Below are positions 55,593-62,764 of a DNA stretch of 64,000 bases, piece after piece. The notes beneath the pieces were generated by a model. It was not told where the DNA came from. It saw nothing but the letters and a program-made list of their open reading frames with translations, and ran no database searches. The position numbers were made by a program, and so were the translations under genes. The number at the start of each line of letters is the position of its first letter. Position 1 is the first letter of the stretch. This DNA is from an uncultured bacterium (lineage in GTDB: Bacteria; Elusimicrobiota; Elusimicrobia; Elusimicrobiales; Elusimicrobiaceae): the NCBI GenBank assembly GCA_949291515.1, contig CASEVY010000007.1:388942-452941 (forward strand). The letters run 5' to 3'.

Positions 55593-55934
55593 ATGAAAAA
55601 ACAAACCAAAAAATCTGTTGTAAAGAAACAACCTAAACCCGTCCAAAGAAAACCCGTAAAGACATTAGAAGTTTCCAGCCCAGCAGTAACCAAAGAATCC
55701 GCGCTAGTTCTTCAGAGTGAACAACCTACTGCCGGCAAAGCTACCCGTCAAGGACATTTACTCTTCCAACCTGGAGAGCTACTTACAAGACACTTTAAAG
55801 GGGCCGATATTGAGGTTAAGGTATTAGAGGATGGGTTTTTATATGCCGGCAAGGAGTATAAGAGTTTAACGGCAGTGGCTGTATGTATTACCGGTTATCC
55901 GGTAAGTGGCCCGGCATTCTTTAAGGTGAAATAG
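55593..55934 (+). CDS. DUF2924-like protein, first copy
   Basis: 113 residues. A Lys/Pro-rich N-terminus (about 1-50, nucleic-acid-binding in character) precedes a DUF2924-type module: PGELLTRHFKGADIEVKVLEDGFLYAGKEYKSL and ITGYPVSGPAFFKV. Function unknown; members sit beside resolvase-type recombinases in mobile elements. It is followed after three bases by a second copy. Confidence 0.8.
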   Translation: MKKQTKKSVVKKQPKPVQRKPVKTLEVSSPAVTKESALVLQSEQPTAGKATRQGHLLFQPGELLTRHFKGADIEVKVLEDGFLYAGKEYKSLTAVAVCITGYPVSGPAFFKVK

Positions 55935-55937
55935 GTT

Positions 55938-56330
55938 ATGGCTTGTCATCTTGAAACATCTATAACAGGCGCATGGGATAGGTATGTAAAATTGCCTATT
56001 CCAACTATACGCAAGGTTTTACTTAACAAGTATATTGCTTGGTATAAGCAAACCCGAGAAAGTGGTATATCTCCCAAATATGTGTTAAAGCGCATAGAAC
56101 AGGCTCAAAAGGGTTTTAATCAGCCCCACCGAAAACTCTATTTCAAAGTAGGTACAAAGCTCATACGTTCATATAAAGGGACGAAATATGTGGTTTTAGT
56201 AGTTGATGAGGGGTTCCTTTACAAAGGGGATATCTACAAGAGTCTGTCAGCGATAGCCCGACTAATTACCGGCGCTCATTGGAATGGTAAAGTGTTCTTT
56301 GGAGGCAATAAATATGGACGAGGAAGATAA
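55938..56330 (+). CDS. DUF2924-like protein, second copy
   Basis: 130 residues with the fuller family form: an N-terminal helical part (WDRYVKLPIPTIRKVLLNKYIAWY) and the C-terminal module VGTKLIRSYKGTKYVVLVVDEGFLYKGDIYKSLSAIA with ITGAHWNGKVFFG. It is related to the preceding protein. It overlaps the recombinase gene by 17 bases, so the two are coupled. Confidence 0.85.
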   Translation: MACHLETSITGAWDRYVKLPIPTIRKVLLNKYIAWYKQTRESGISPKYVLKRIEQAQKGFNQPHRKLYFKVGTKLIRSYKGTKYVVLVVDEGFLYKGDIYKSLSAIARLITGAHWNGKVFFGGNKYGRGR

Positions 56331-57924
56331 GATATTGCGTTGTGCCATCTATACCCGCAAATCCACAGAAGAGGGCTTAGAGTTGCAATTTAACAGTTTA
56401 CAGGCCCAAAGGGAGGCCTGTGAGGCATATATAAAAAGTCAAAAGCATGAAGGTTGGAAATTGGTAGCAACTGAATATGATGATGGGGGGTATTCTGGTG
56501 GAACTTTAAATCGGCCGGCTTTACAACGTTTACTTAAAGATATAGCAGATGGGTTGATAGATATCATTGTGGTATATAAGATAGACAGATTGACCCGTAG
56601 TTTACATGATTTTAGCAAGATAGTAGATGTATTAGAGGAACGGAACGCATCTTTTGTGTCTATTACACAACATTTTAATACGAGTAGCAGTATGGGGCGA
56701 TTAACCCTAAATATGTTATTATCCTTTGCCCAATTTGAACGGGAGATAACAGGGGAACGATTAAGGGATAAGATAGCAGCGAGTAAGAAGAAGGGGATGT
56801 GGATGGGAGGGACCCCACCTATGGGTTATAAGCGCAAAGATAAGAAACTTTATCCGGATGAACCCCAGTCGGCTAAAATACAGCTTATATTTGATAAATA
56901 CAACGAATTAAAAAGTGTACAACGGCTAAAAAAATACTTAGATAGCCAACACATCTACAGCCAGCATGATAGACCGCTTTCTGTAGGGAATTTATACCGC
57001 ATTTTGCAAAATAGGGCTTATATAGGGGAAGTGCAACACAAGGGGGTATGGTATAAGGGTGAACACAGAGGGATTGTTGAAATAGGGGTATTTCATAAAG
57101 CCCAAGATACCCTACAAGAGAATCGAGTTGACAGACAACGATATGAACCACAAAAGAGTTTATTATGCGGCAAGCTATATGATGATAAGGGTAATAGAAT
57201 GAGCCCTTGTTGGAGTACTGGCAGTAAGGGTAAGAAGTACCGATATTACGTGAGCCAGGCAGTTATTAAGGGCAAGAGTGACAAAATAGGGCAGATAAGT
57301 AAAATATCCTTACCGGAGATAGAAACATTTATAGATAATTGGTTTAATAAGCAATTTAAAGAGGACAAATCGGCGTTTGCCGAGTTATTGATGAGTTATA
57401 GTGTGAATGACACCAAGCAGATATTAAACAGCATACAAAACAAAACCATAGACCAAGAAACACAAAGGATATTACTAGGACGAGTGGATTTATTGTCCGA
57501 TGAAATTAGGCTTACCCTCTATCAGGACCAGTTATGCGAATATATCCGTTCACTCTACGAAAATAGACCTATTAAAGAACTGTCTAAGGCATCACTCAAA
57601 ACATCTCTTGTGTTTGATGTTAAATATCGCATAGCAGTCATAGATAACGGAGCCAAGGCTATTGTAGGTGAAAGGATAGAAAAGAACACCAATAAAACCT
57701 TGATCCAATTGCTCATCCAAGCATTTAATATTAGCCATGATATACTGCAGGGGAAACAAGTTAAAGATCTATGTGAGAAATATCAACTGACAGATAGGTA
57801 TATGAGAAAGATTTTGACCCTTAGATTTTTACCTGCCAAGGTAATCCTGAGTATTTTAGATGGTACACAAGGACGAGAGATAACAGCTAAACAGTTATTT
57901 GAACAGGCCAGTCAACATAAATAG
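56314..57924 (+). CDS. Large serine recombinase
   Basis: 536 residues from the ATG at 56314, chosen for GGAGG eight bases upstream; the frame is open 30 bases further. Resolvase domain about 8-150 with catalytic Ser in YTRKSTEEG, VVYKIDRLTRSLHDFSKIV and FAQFEREITGERLRDKIA, followed by MGGTPPMGYKRKDK and the recombinase domain, then a coiled C-terminal part. It has the long form of phage-type integrases and transposition enzymes. The zinc ribbon lacks an evident full Cys set (CGKLYDDKGNRMSPCW only). It may have mobilised this half of the island. Confidence 0.92.
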   Translation: MDEEDKILRCAIYTRKSTEEGLELQFNSLQAQREACEAYIKSQKHEGWKLVATEYDDGGYSGGTLNRPALQRLLKDIADGLIDIIVVYKIDRLTRSLHDFSKIVDVLEERNASFVSITQHFNTSSSMGRLTLNMLLSFAQFEREITGERLRDKIAASKKKGMWMGGTPPMGYKRKDKKLYPDEPQSAKIQLIFDKYNELKSVQRLKKYLDSQHIYSQHDRPLSVGNLYRILQNRAYIGEVQHKGVWYKGEHRGIVEIGVFHKAQDTLQENRVDRQRYEPQKSLLCGKLYDDKGNRMSPCWSTGSKGKKYRYYVSQAVIKGKSDKIGQISKISLPEIETFIDNWFNKQFKEDKSAFAELLMSYSVNDTKQILNSIQNKTIDQETQRILLGRVDLLSDEIRLTLYQDQLCEYIRSLYENRPIKELSKASLKTSLVFDVKYRIAVIDNGAKAIVGERIEKNTNKTLIQLLIQAFNISHDILQGKQVKDLCEKYQLTDRYMRKILTLRFLPAKVILSILDGTQGREITAKQLFEQASQHK

Positions 57925-57945
57925 ATACAGTATCAGCTCTAGGTA

Positions 57946-57975
57946 AAAGGCTACTGCCAACATGCGGTAGCCTTT
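57946..57975 (+). terminator. Hairpin after the large serine recombinase
   Basis: 12-bp stem AAAGGCTACTGC (57946-57957) with GCGGTAGCCTTT (57964-57975), one T-G pair; a weak T-tract follows. The stretch 57976-58079 holds no gene. Confidence 0.75.
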
Positions 57976-58072
57976 AAGTTTCGGAACTGCGAAAACGAAA
58001 TTTTGAGCATGGGCGGAAGAAATTCTTGAAATAAAAGAGTAAACGGAAAACGAGCATTTAAGATTTAAGTAA

Positions 58073-58112
58073 AATAAAAAATCCACGACGAGAAAAAAGT
58101 TCATCGTGGATT
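58073..58112 (-). terminator. Rho-independent terminator of tRNA-Ser
   Basis: Stem AATCCACGA (58080-58088) with TCGTGGATT (58104-58112), with a T-run on the minus strand (A-run 58073-58081 on plus). It lies just downstream of the tRNA-Ser gene. Confidence 0.88.
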
Positions 58113-58138
58113 ATATCTAATTAATTTACACTAGAGCA

Positions 58139-58225
58139 CGGAGAGGGAGGGATTCGAACCCACGGTACGGTTTCCCGCACACTTGTTTTCAAGACAAGCG
58201 CCTTAAACCACTCGGCCACCTCTCC
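58139..58225 (-). tRNA. tRNA-Ser (anticodon TGA)
   Basis: 87 bases with the long variable arm of a class II tRNA: acceptor GGAGAGG/CCTCTCC, discriminator G, anticodon loop CTTGAAA (TGA), variable stem TGCGGGAAACCGTA, T-loop TTCGAAT. CCA is not encoded (TGC follows). It borders the island but is intact. Confidence 0.95.
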
Positions 58226-58329
58226 ATAAAGCCTTATTTAATTATTTTATCAATTATTTGTATTGTTTTACAATTCGTCTTTGTATGGGGCGTGTTTTTC
58301 CGGCTCCGCAATAGTGCGGGTAACAATGG

Positions 58330-58335
58330 TATAAT
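58330..58335 (+). promoter_or_regulatory. -10 TATAAT close to the start codon
   Basis: A consensus TATAAT ends six bases before the ATG at 58342 with no Shine-Dalgarno sequence between. Transcription would begin at about the ATG, giving a leaderless message. A small hairpin CCGCA/TGCGG (58306-58319) lies where a -35 would be expected. Confidence 0.5.
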
Positions 58336-58341
58336 AATCTT

Positions 58342-58980
58342 ATGCGAGAAAAAGCCAAAATAGTATACAGATTTAAAGATAATTTATACATAAATCTTAC
58401 AAACAGATGCCCAAACGCGTGTTCGTTTTGCATTAAGACGAAATTCTCCATGGTGTTTGAAGGCTATAACCTTAATTTGGAAGGAAAGGAGCCTTGCGCC
58501 GAAGAAGTATTGTCGGAAATCCGCCGCCAAAGCAAGGAAGGCCCCGTCGGCCAAATAGTTTTCTGCGGATACGGCGAGCCTACAATGCGCCTTGCCGTGT
58601 TGCTGGAGGTCGCCTCGGCATTAAAGGCGGATATGGCTTCAGGCAAATATCCCAAGACGCCTATAAGGCTTAACACTTTGGGGCTTGGCAATTTGGTATA
58701 CGGCAGGGACATAACGGGCGATTTAGCAAAGGTGTTGGACAGCGTCAGCATCAGTATAAATTCCCCCAAAAAGGAGCAGTGGCTGGAGATAGTCCGTCCG
58801 CAGGCTCAGTATAGGGATAAGGGGTATGAAAGCGTCTTGGATTTTATAAGATTGCTCGCCTCCAAAATGCCTGACGTAACTGTAACGATAGTCGACAGGC
58901 TCGGCATTGACGTTGAAGAAACCCGCCGCCTCGCGCAAGAGCTGGGCGCCAAGTTCAGGGTAAGGGAGTTTATCGCATGA
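58342..58980 (+). CDS. Radical SAM protein (TatD-associated type)
   Basis: 212 residues. YINLTNRCPNACSFCIKTK gives the C-x3-C-x2-C cluster motif (Pro-Asn version seen in the TatD-family-associated radical SAM group) and FCGYGEPTMRL the GGE-like SAM-binding strand. SVSISINSPKKEQW and DVTVTIVDRLGIDVEETRRLA follow. The substrate is unknown. It overlaps the following gene by four bases. Confidence 0.85.
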   Translation: MREKAKIVYRFKDNLYINLTNRCPNACSFCIKTKFSMVFEGYNLNLEGKEPCAEEVLSEIRRQSKEGPVGQIVFCGYGEPTMRLAVLLEVASALKADMASGKYPKTPIRLNTLGLGNLVYGRDITGDLAKVLDSVSISINSPKKEQWLEIVRPQAQYRDKGYESVLDFIRLLASKMPDVTVTIVDRLGIDVEETRRLAQELGAKFRVREFIA

Positions 58981-59414
58981 ATGAAAGGCCGTCTGCTTTG
59001 ACCGTTTTGCTTTTCAGTTCCGCCTTATGTTTGGGGGTGGTGCTGCTGCTTAACGTTTTTTTTGCCTATTACGATTATTCTTCCCTTTTGAGAGAGGAGA
59101 AGAGTAAAACCGCCGAAGCCGCAATCAAGAGCAGAGAGCACAAAATAGACAGCATAGCTTTGCGTAAGGTTCGTTTTACGTTAAACAAACCCGAAGCTAA
59201 AGAGGTGTATGTCGTAGCCAATTTCAGCCTTTGGGAAGAACATAAAATTAAACTGGATAGACAGAGCAACGGTTCTTTCAGCAATTTGATAGTATTGCCG
59301 CAGGGCGAATACAAGTATTACTTTGAGGTCGACGGCCAAGCCGAGACGGATCCCGCCAACACCGATACCGTAGACTATAACGGCAAGAAGGTAAATTTAA
59401 GGACGGTTTTATAA
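58977..59414 (+). CDS. Membrane-anchored CBM48-like (glycogen-binding) protein
   Basis: 145 residues. A hydrophobic segment at about 9-30 anchors a short linker. The last 80 residues have the CBM48/AMPK-type pattern VRFTLNKPEAKEVYVVANFSLW, then FSNLIVLPQGEYKYYFEVDG and ADTDPAN-like spacing. Such domains bind glycogen or other alpha-glucans; here there is no catalytic domain. It is coupled to the radical SAM gene and just before tsaE. Confidence 0.75.
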   Translation: MNERPSALTVLLFSSALCLGVVLLLNVFFAYYDYSSLLREEKSKTAEAAIKSREHKIDSIALRKVRFTLNKPEAKEVYVVANFSLWEEHKIKLDRQSNGSFSNLIVLPQGEYKYYFEVDGQAETDPANTDTVDYNGKKVNLRTVL

Positions 59415-59415
59415 T

Positions 59416-59904
59416 ATGAGGGAATTTTACGTTTACAATTCCGGCGGTGTTGAGGAAACATCTTTTCTTGCGCAAAAGTTGGCGTCCTTGCTGAGGGGCG
59501 GGGAGATATTGTTTTTCAAAGGGCCTATCGGGGCCGGCAAGACGGTGATGGTAAAGGCGATTGCCAGGCATTTTGGTTTCAAGAAAGAGCCCGCCAGCGC
59601 GAGTTTCAGCCTGATGAAGAGGTACAAGAACAAATATGTAACATTGTACCACGCTGATTTGTTCCGGCTAGAAAGCGGGGAAATGTACAATTTGGGTTTT
59701 GAGGAAATGCTTGAGGACGAAGACGGAATCCTTCTTATAGAATGGCCAGCAGCCGCGGAAGGTTTTTTCTCAAAAGACAGATTGGAGACGGAAGTGGTTT
59801 TGAAAAGCGGCAATGACCGCGAAATAAAATTCCGCGCTTGCGGCAAAAGGAGCGGCGCGTTATTGGACGATTTATGCAAACTGATAGAGAAAGAGAAGAA
59901 ATAA
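59416..59904 (+). CDS. tsaE: tRNA t6A ATPase TsaE
   Basis: 162 residues. The P-loop is FFKGPIGAGKTVMVKAIA; KEPASASFSLMKRY and YHADLFRLE give switch and partner-contact motifs, and GILLIEWP is the conserved late strand. TsaE works with TsaB and TsaD to make t6A. It starts two bases after the CBM48-like gene and overlaps tsaB. Confidence 0.93.
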   Translation: MREFYVYNSGGVEETSFLAQKLASLLRGGEILFFKGPIGAGKTVMVKAIARHFGFKKEPASASFSLMKRYKNKYVTLYHADLFRLESGEMYNLGFEEMLEDEDGILLIEWPAAAEGFFSKDRLETEVVLKSGNDREIKFRACGKRSGALLDDLCKLIEKEKK

Positions 59905-60581
59905 TTTTGGCTTTAGACAGTACTTCTTCGCCGCTTCATATTGCGCTTTGGCGCGGCGGCAAGGCGTATCGCGCGCATAAGGCTGGTATAAAACAGGAGG
60001 AACTTTTGTTCCCCGCGTTAAACAGGCTTTTTGCTAAGGCGGGGGTAAAACTTAAAGACATTACCCACTTTTTTTACGTAAAGGGGCCGGGTCGTTTTAC
60101 GGGTATAAGGATAGGGATAACTTTGGCTTCGGTGTTAAGCGAGATAAACGGCGTAAAATCTTCGTCGGCGGATTTGTTCGAGATTTTAAAAACTCAGGCG
60201 GAAAAATCGAGGGAATACAAGAAATGGCTCGCTGCAAATGCTGACGGCGCATTGTGTATTATAATACACGCTTTTAGGGACGAATATTTCTATTGCTTTT
60301 GCGATGATGGTTCTTTGCCTAAATGGTCATCTTGGGAAGAACTTCAAAGTGCGCTTTGCGCTTGCGGCCGTCCTATATTTGTCTGCGGTTGGGACAAAGA
60401 CGGTTCAAGCCTTGAAGGCAAGTTGCCGAAAGGCTGCGTATATGCCGGCGGGAAGTTAAATGCTGTAAATGCGGAGACGATGTTTTCTCTTTGCCGCGAA
60501 CTTGCCGGCAGACAGAGTTTGGAAGAAGTATTGAAGCCGCTCTATTTAAAACCCGCCCGTTTTGAGTTATGCGGGAAATAG
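59874..60581 (+). CDS. tsaB: tRNA t6A scaffold TsaB
   Basis: Start taken at 59874 (MQTDREREEIILALDS), 31 bases inside tsaE; a longer in-frame start at 59838 is possible. The 235-residue protein has ILALDSTSSPLHIAL and FYVKGPGRFTGIRIGITLASVL, the family N-terminus and GPGSFTGLRIG motif (Ser replaced by Arg). It forms the TsaBD dimer; tsaD is at 35.6 kb. The second half is little conserved. Confidence 0.88.
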   Translation: MQTDREREEIILALDSTSSPLHIALWRGGKAYRAHKAGIKQEELLFPALNRLFAKAGVKLKDITHFFYVKGPGRFTGIRIGITLASVLSEINGVKSSSADLFEILKTQAEKSREYKKWLAANADGALCIIIHAFRDEYFYCFCDDGSLPKWSSWEELQSALCACGRPIFVCGWDKDGSSLEGKLPKGCVYAGGKLNAVNAETMFSLCRELAGRQSLEEVLKPLYLKPARFELCGK

Positions 60582-61012
60582 TTTTGTCGCGCGCGGATAG
60601 TTCCTCAGCCGGGGAAATGTCAGCGATAGCGGCCTCGTCAGATTTCTGCGCCAAGTGGAGCGCTTCGGATTTTGAAAGCGAGGCAAGCAACAAATTTGCC
60701 AGGATATACGCGGCGTTTTACGGCGGGGAAATGGCTGGTTTTGCCGCTTTTCGATTCTGTCGGGAAGACGCGGAACTGACCAATTTCGCCGTTAGAGGGC
60801 GATATCGAAGGAGCGGCATAGGAAGTATGCTTCTTGCCAAAGGCATAGAAAGCGCCTTGTCGGAGGGCGTAAAGAATATAACTTTGGAAGTAAGCGAGAA
60901 AAATTCCGCCGCGATAGCTTTATACGAAAAATTTAAATTTAAGACCGTAAGCGTAAGGAAAAAATTTTATAATAATTCGGACGACGCTCTTTTAATGTTG
61001 AGGGAGATATGA
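60569..61012 (+). CDS. GNAT acetyltransferase (RimI-like)
   Basis: 147 residues with the GNAT core: GEMAGFAAFRF strand pair, NFAVRGRYRRSGIGSMLLAKGIESAL (the acetyl-CoA Q/R-x-x-G-x-G/A loop) and ITLEVSEKNSAAIALYEKFKFKT. RimI acetylates ribosomal protein S18, and the position after tsaB is a common one. Overlap of 13 bases with tsaB and four with the next gene. Confidence 0.88.
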   Translation: MREIVLSRADSSSAGEMSAIAASSDFCAKWSASDFESEASNKFARIYAAFYGGEMAGFAAFRFCREDAELTNFAVRGRYRRSGIGSMLLAKGIESALSEGVKNITLEVSEKNSAAIALYEKFKFKTVSVRKKFYNNSDDALLMLREI

Positions 61013-62655
61013 ATATAAAGGGGAAAATAATTTTAAGTTTGTTTGTTCTTGCCGCGCCGCTGGCTTTAAACGGCGCGGATTTGTCCGAGGCGGCAAAATC
61101 CGGCGAAGCCGGCACTTCTTCTTCTGAGAAGGCGGCGTCGATAGTTCCCGAGGCCTACGGCAGCGAATTTTATTCTGATTTTATCGAAGCCGCATATCTG
61201 GAAGAAAAGGGCCGATATAAAGAAGCGTTCGAAATATACGAACGCTTGTATAACAGCGCGAATAACGATAAGACTATACTTTCTTCGCTGGCGTCGATTT
61301 CTATGGTTCTTAAGGACTCAAAAGCCATGGATAAATACATATCGGCTTACTATGCTTTGGCGCCGCAAGATGCAAAGGCGATATCTTTGCGCGCGGGGCT
61401 GTTGTGGAGCCGCGGGGATTTGAAAGGCGCGGCGCAGTTATATCGGGCCGCTTTATCCAAAGATCCTGAAGATCCCGACACTATAACCAGATACGTAACG
61501 CTTATCAGCGCTTTGGACAGCGACGAGGCGGTGGAATATTTGGAGTTGCTTGCGAAACAATATCCCTCCATCGGCTCTATGTTGGCTATGAACATAGTCG
61601 AAATATATTTGAAACAAGGCGACAGCGCTTCGGCGGAGGCATATCTCAAGAAGTATATATCCGCCAATCCTTATGAGGTTGAACCTTATACGCTATTGGC
61701 CAATATTTACGAAGTGCAGGGTTCTCCCTCCAAAGCGCTAAAGGTGTATCTTGATATGGAAAAGTACGGATTGGCGTCTGCCGACATACTGGTAAAGATA
61801 GGGGCGTATTACGTTTTAGAAGAGAATAAAGACGTCGCGATGCAATATTTTAGGCGAGCGAAGGCTTTGGACAAAGGACAGGCGTCTGCGGCTGAGTTTT
61901 TGGTATTGGACGCGCAGTCTCGCGGCGATTATGAAACGGCGTTCCAACTTTTGACGGAGAGTTCCGCCTATGTTTCGGAACCGTCTTTCCATATAAGGGC
62001 GAGTTATTTTCTGTCGAAGGCAGGCCAAAATGACAAATCGATGGAAGTTCTTCGCGACGCCTATTCCAAATTTCCGCAGGACAACGAAATAGCATTTTAC
62101 TATGCTCTCTCCCTTATAGACTTGAAAGATTATAAACAGGCGAAGGAAATTCTTTCCTCTCTTTCGGAGAAGAATTCCGACAATGAAAGCGTATTATTTC
62201 ACTATTCGTATGTTTTGGAAAGGTTGGGCGAATATAAGGAAATGGAAAAGGCACTAAAAAAAATTTTGGAAATAAATCCTGAAAACGCCGATGTCTTAAA
62301 TTTTTACGGATACTATTTGGTCGACAAGACCCGCCGCGTGGAAGAAGGCGGGGAGTATATCAAGAAAGCTCTTGCGGCGAACCCAGATGATGCCGCTTTC
62401 ATAGATTCAATGGCCTGGTATTATTATAAGAAGAAGGAATACGAAAAGGCCTACGAATTGCTGGGCAGCATATCGGCTGAAGATGTGGCAGCTTTGCAAG
62501 ACGTGGAAATATACCTGCATTTGGCTCAGACGGCTCAGCGTTTGGAGCTTTGGAGCGACTCAGCCGATTATTACAATAAGGTTTTGGAATTGGATCCGAA
62601 AAATAAAACGGCAAAGAAAAATTTGAAAAAAGTTACAAAAAAAATAAAATCTTAA
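61009..62655 (+). CDS. Secreted TPR-repeat protein
   Basis: 548 residues, signal peptide (MNIKGKIILSLFVLAAPLALNGA), then about ten TPR units: for example YLEEKGRYKEAFEIYERLY, LLWSRGDLKGAAQLYRAAL, YYALSLIDLKDYKQAKEIL, SYVLERLGEYKEMEKAL and AWYYYKKKEYEKAYELL. A Ser/Glu-rich linker joins signal and repeats. It likely scaffolds an envelope complex; no partner is indicated. Confidence 0.88.
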   Translation: MNIKGKIILSLFVLAAPLALNGADLSEAAKSGEAGTSSSEKAASIVPEAYGSEFYSDFIEAAYLEEKGRYKEAFEIYERLYNSANNDKTILSSLASISMVLKDSKAMDKYISAYYALAPQDAKAISLRAGLLWSRGDLKGAAQLYRAALSKDPEDPDTITRYVTLISALDSDEAVEYLELLAKQYPSIGSMLAMNIVEIYLKQGDSASAEAYLKKYISANPYEVEPYTLLANIYEVQGSPSKALKVYLDMEKYGLASADILVKIGAYYVLEENKDVAMQYFRRAKALDKGQASAAEFLVLDAQSRGDYETAFQLLTESSAYVSEPSFHIRASYFLSKAGQNDKSMEVLRDAYSKFPQDNEIAFYYALSLIDLKDYKQAKEILSSLSEKNSDNESVLFHYSYVLERLGEYKEMEKALKKILEINPENADVLNFYGYYLVDKTRRVEEGGEYIKKALAANPDDAAFIDSMAWYYYKKKEYEKAYELLGSISAEDVAALQDVEIYLHLAQTAQRLELWSDSADYYNKVLELDPKNKTAKKNLKKVTKKIKS

Positions 62656-62680
62656 GTACAATATAGATAAGTTAAAATAT

Positions 62681-62731
62681 GGCATAAAATTTGTAAGGAT
62701 TAAAAGCATATTTGAATTATGCCGTTTTTTT
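62681..62731 (+). terminator. Possible terminator after the TPR gene
   Basis: Seven-bp stem GGCATAA (62681-62687) with TTATGCC (62717-62723), a long 29-base loop, then a seven-T run (62725-62731). Confidence 0.6.
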
Positions 62732-62764
62732 ATTTATTATGAATATATATTGAGGGAACTCATT

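Larger units (their letters stand above)
50814..57980. mobile_element. Accessory island (composite, boundaries approximate)
   Basis: This block interrupts the alcohol dehydrogenase gene on the left and ends before tRNA-Ser on the right. It is more A/T-rich at its left end, and its genes (invertase, Y-family polymerase, YolD-like, DUF2924, large serine recombinase) are typical of mobile DNA. A tRNA-Arg 3'-end copy at 55480-55500 suggests that two elements meet near 55.5 kb. No flanking direct repeat of the whole block was found. Confidence 0.65.

Noticed and set aside
55051..55636. Two small plus-strand frames (55051-55296 and 55397-55636)
   Set aside because: No ribosome binding sites, no family resemblance, and the second overlaps hairpins, the tRNA scar and the next leader.
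57895..58104. Minus-strand frame before tRNA-Ser
   Set aside because: Phe/Leu/Tyr-rich translation of terminator hairpins and A/T-rich DNA; no binding site.
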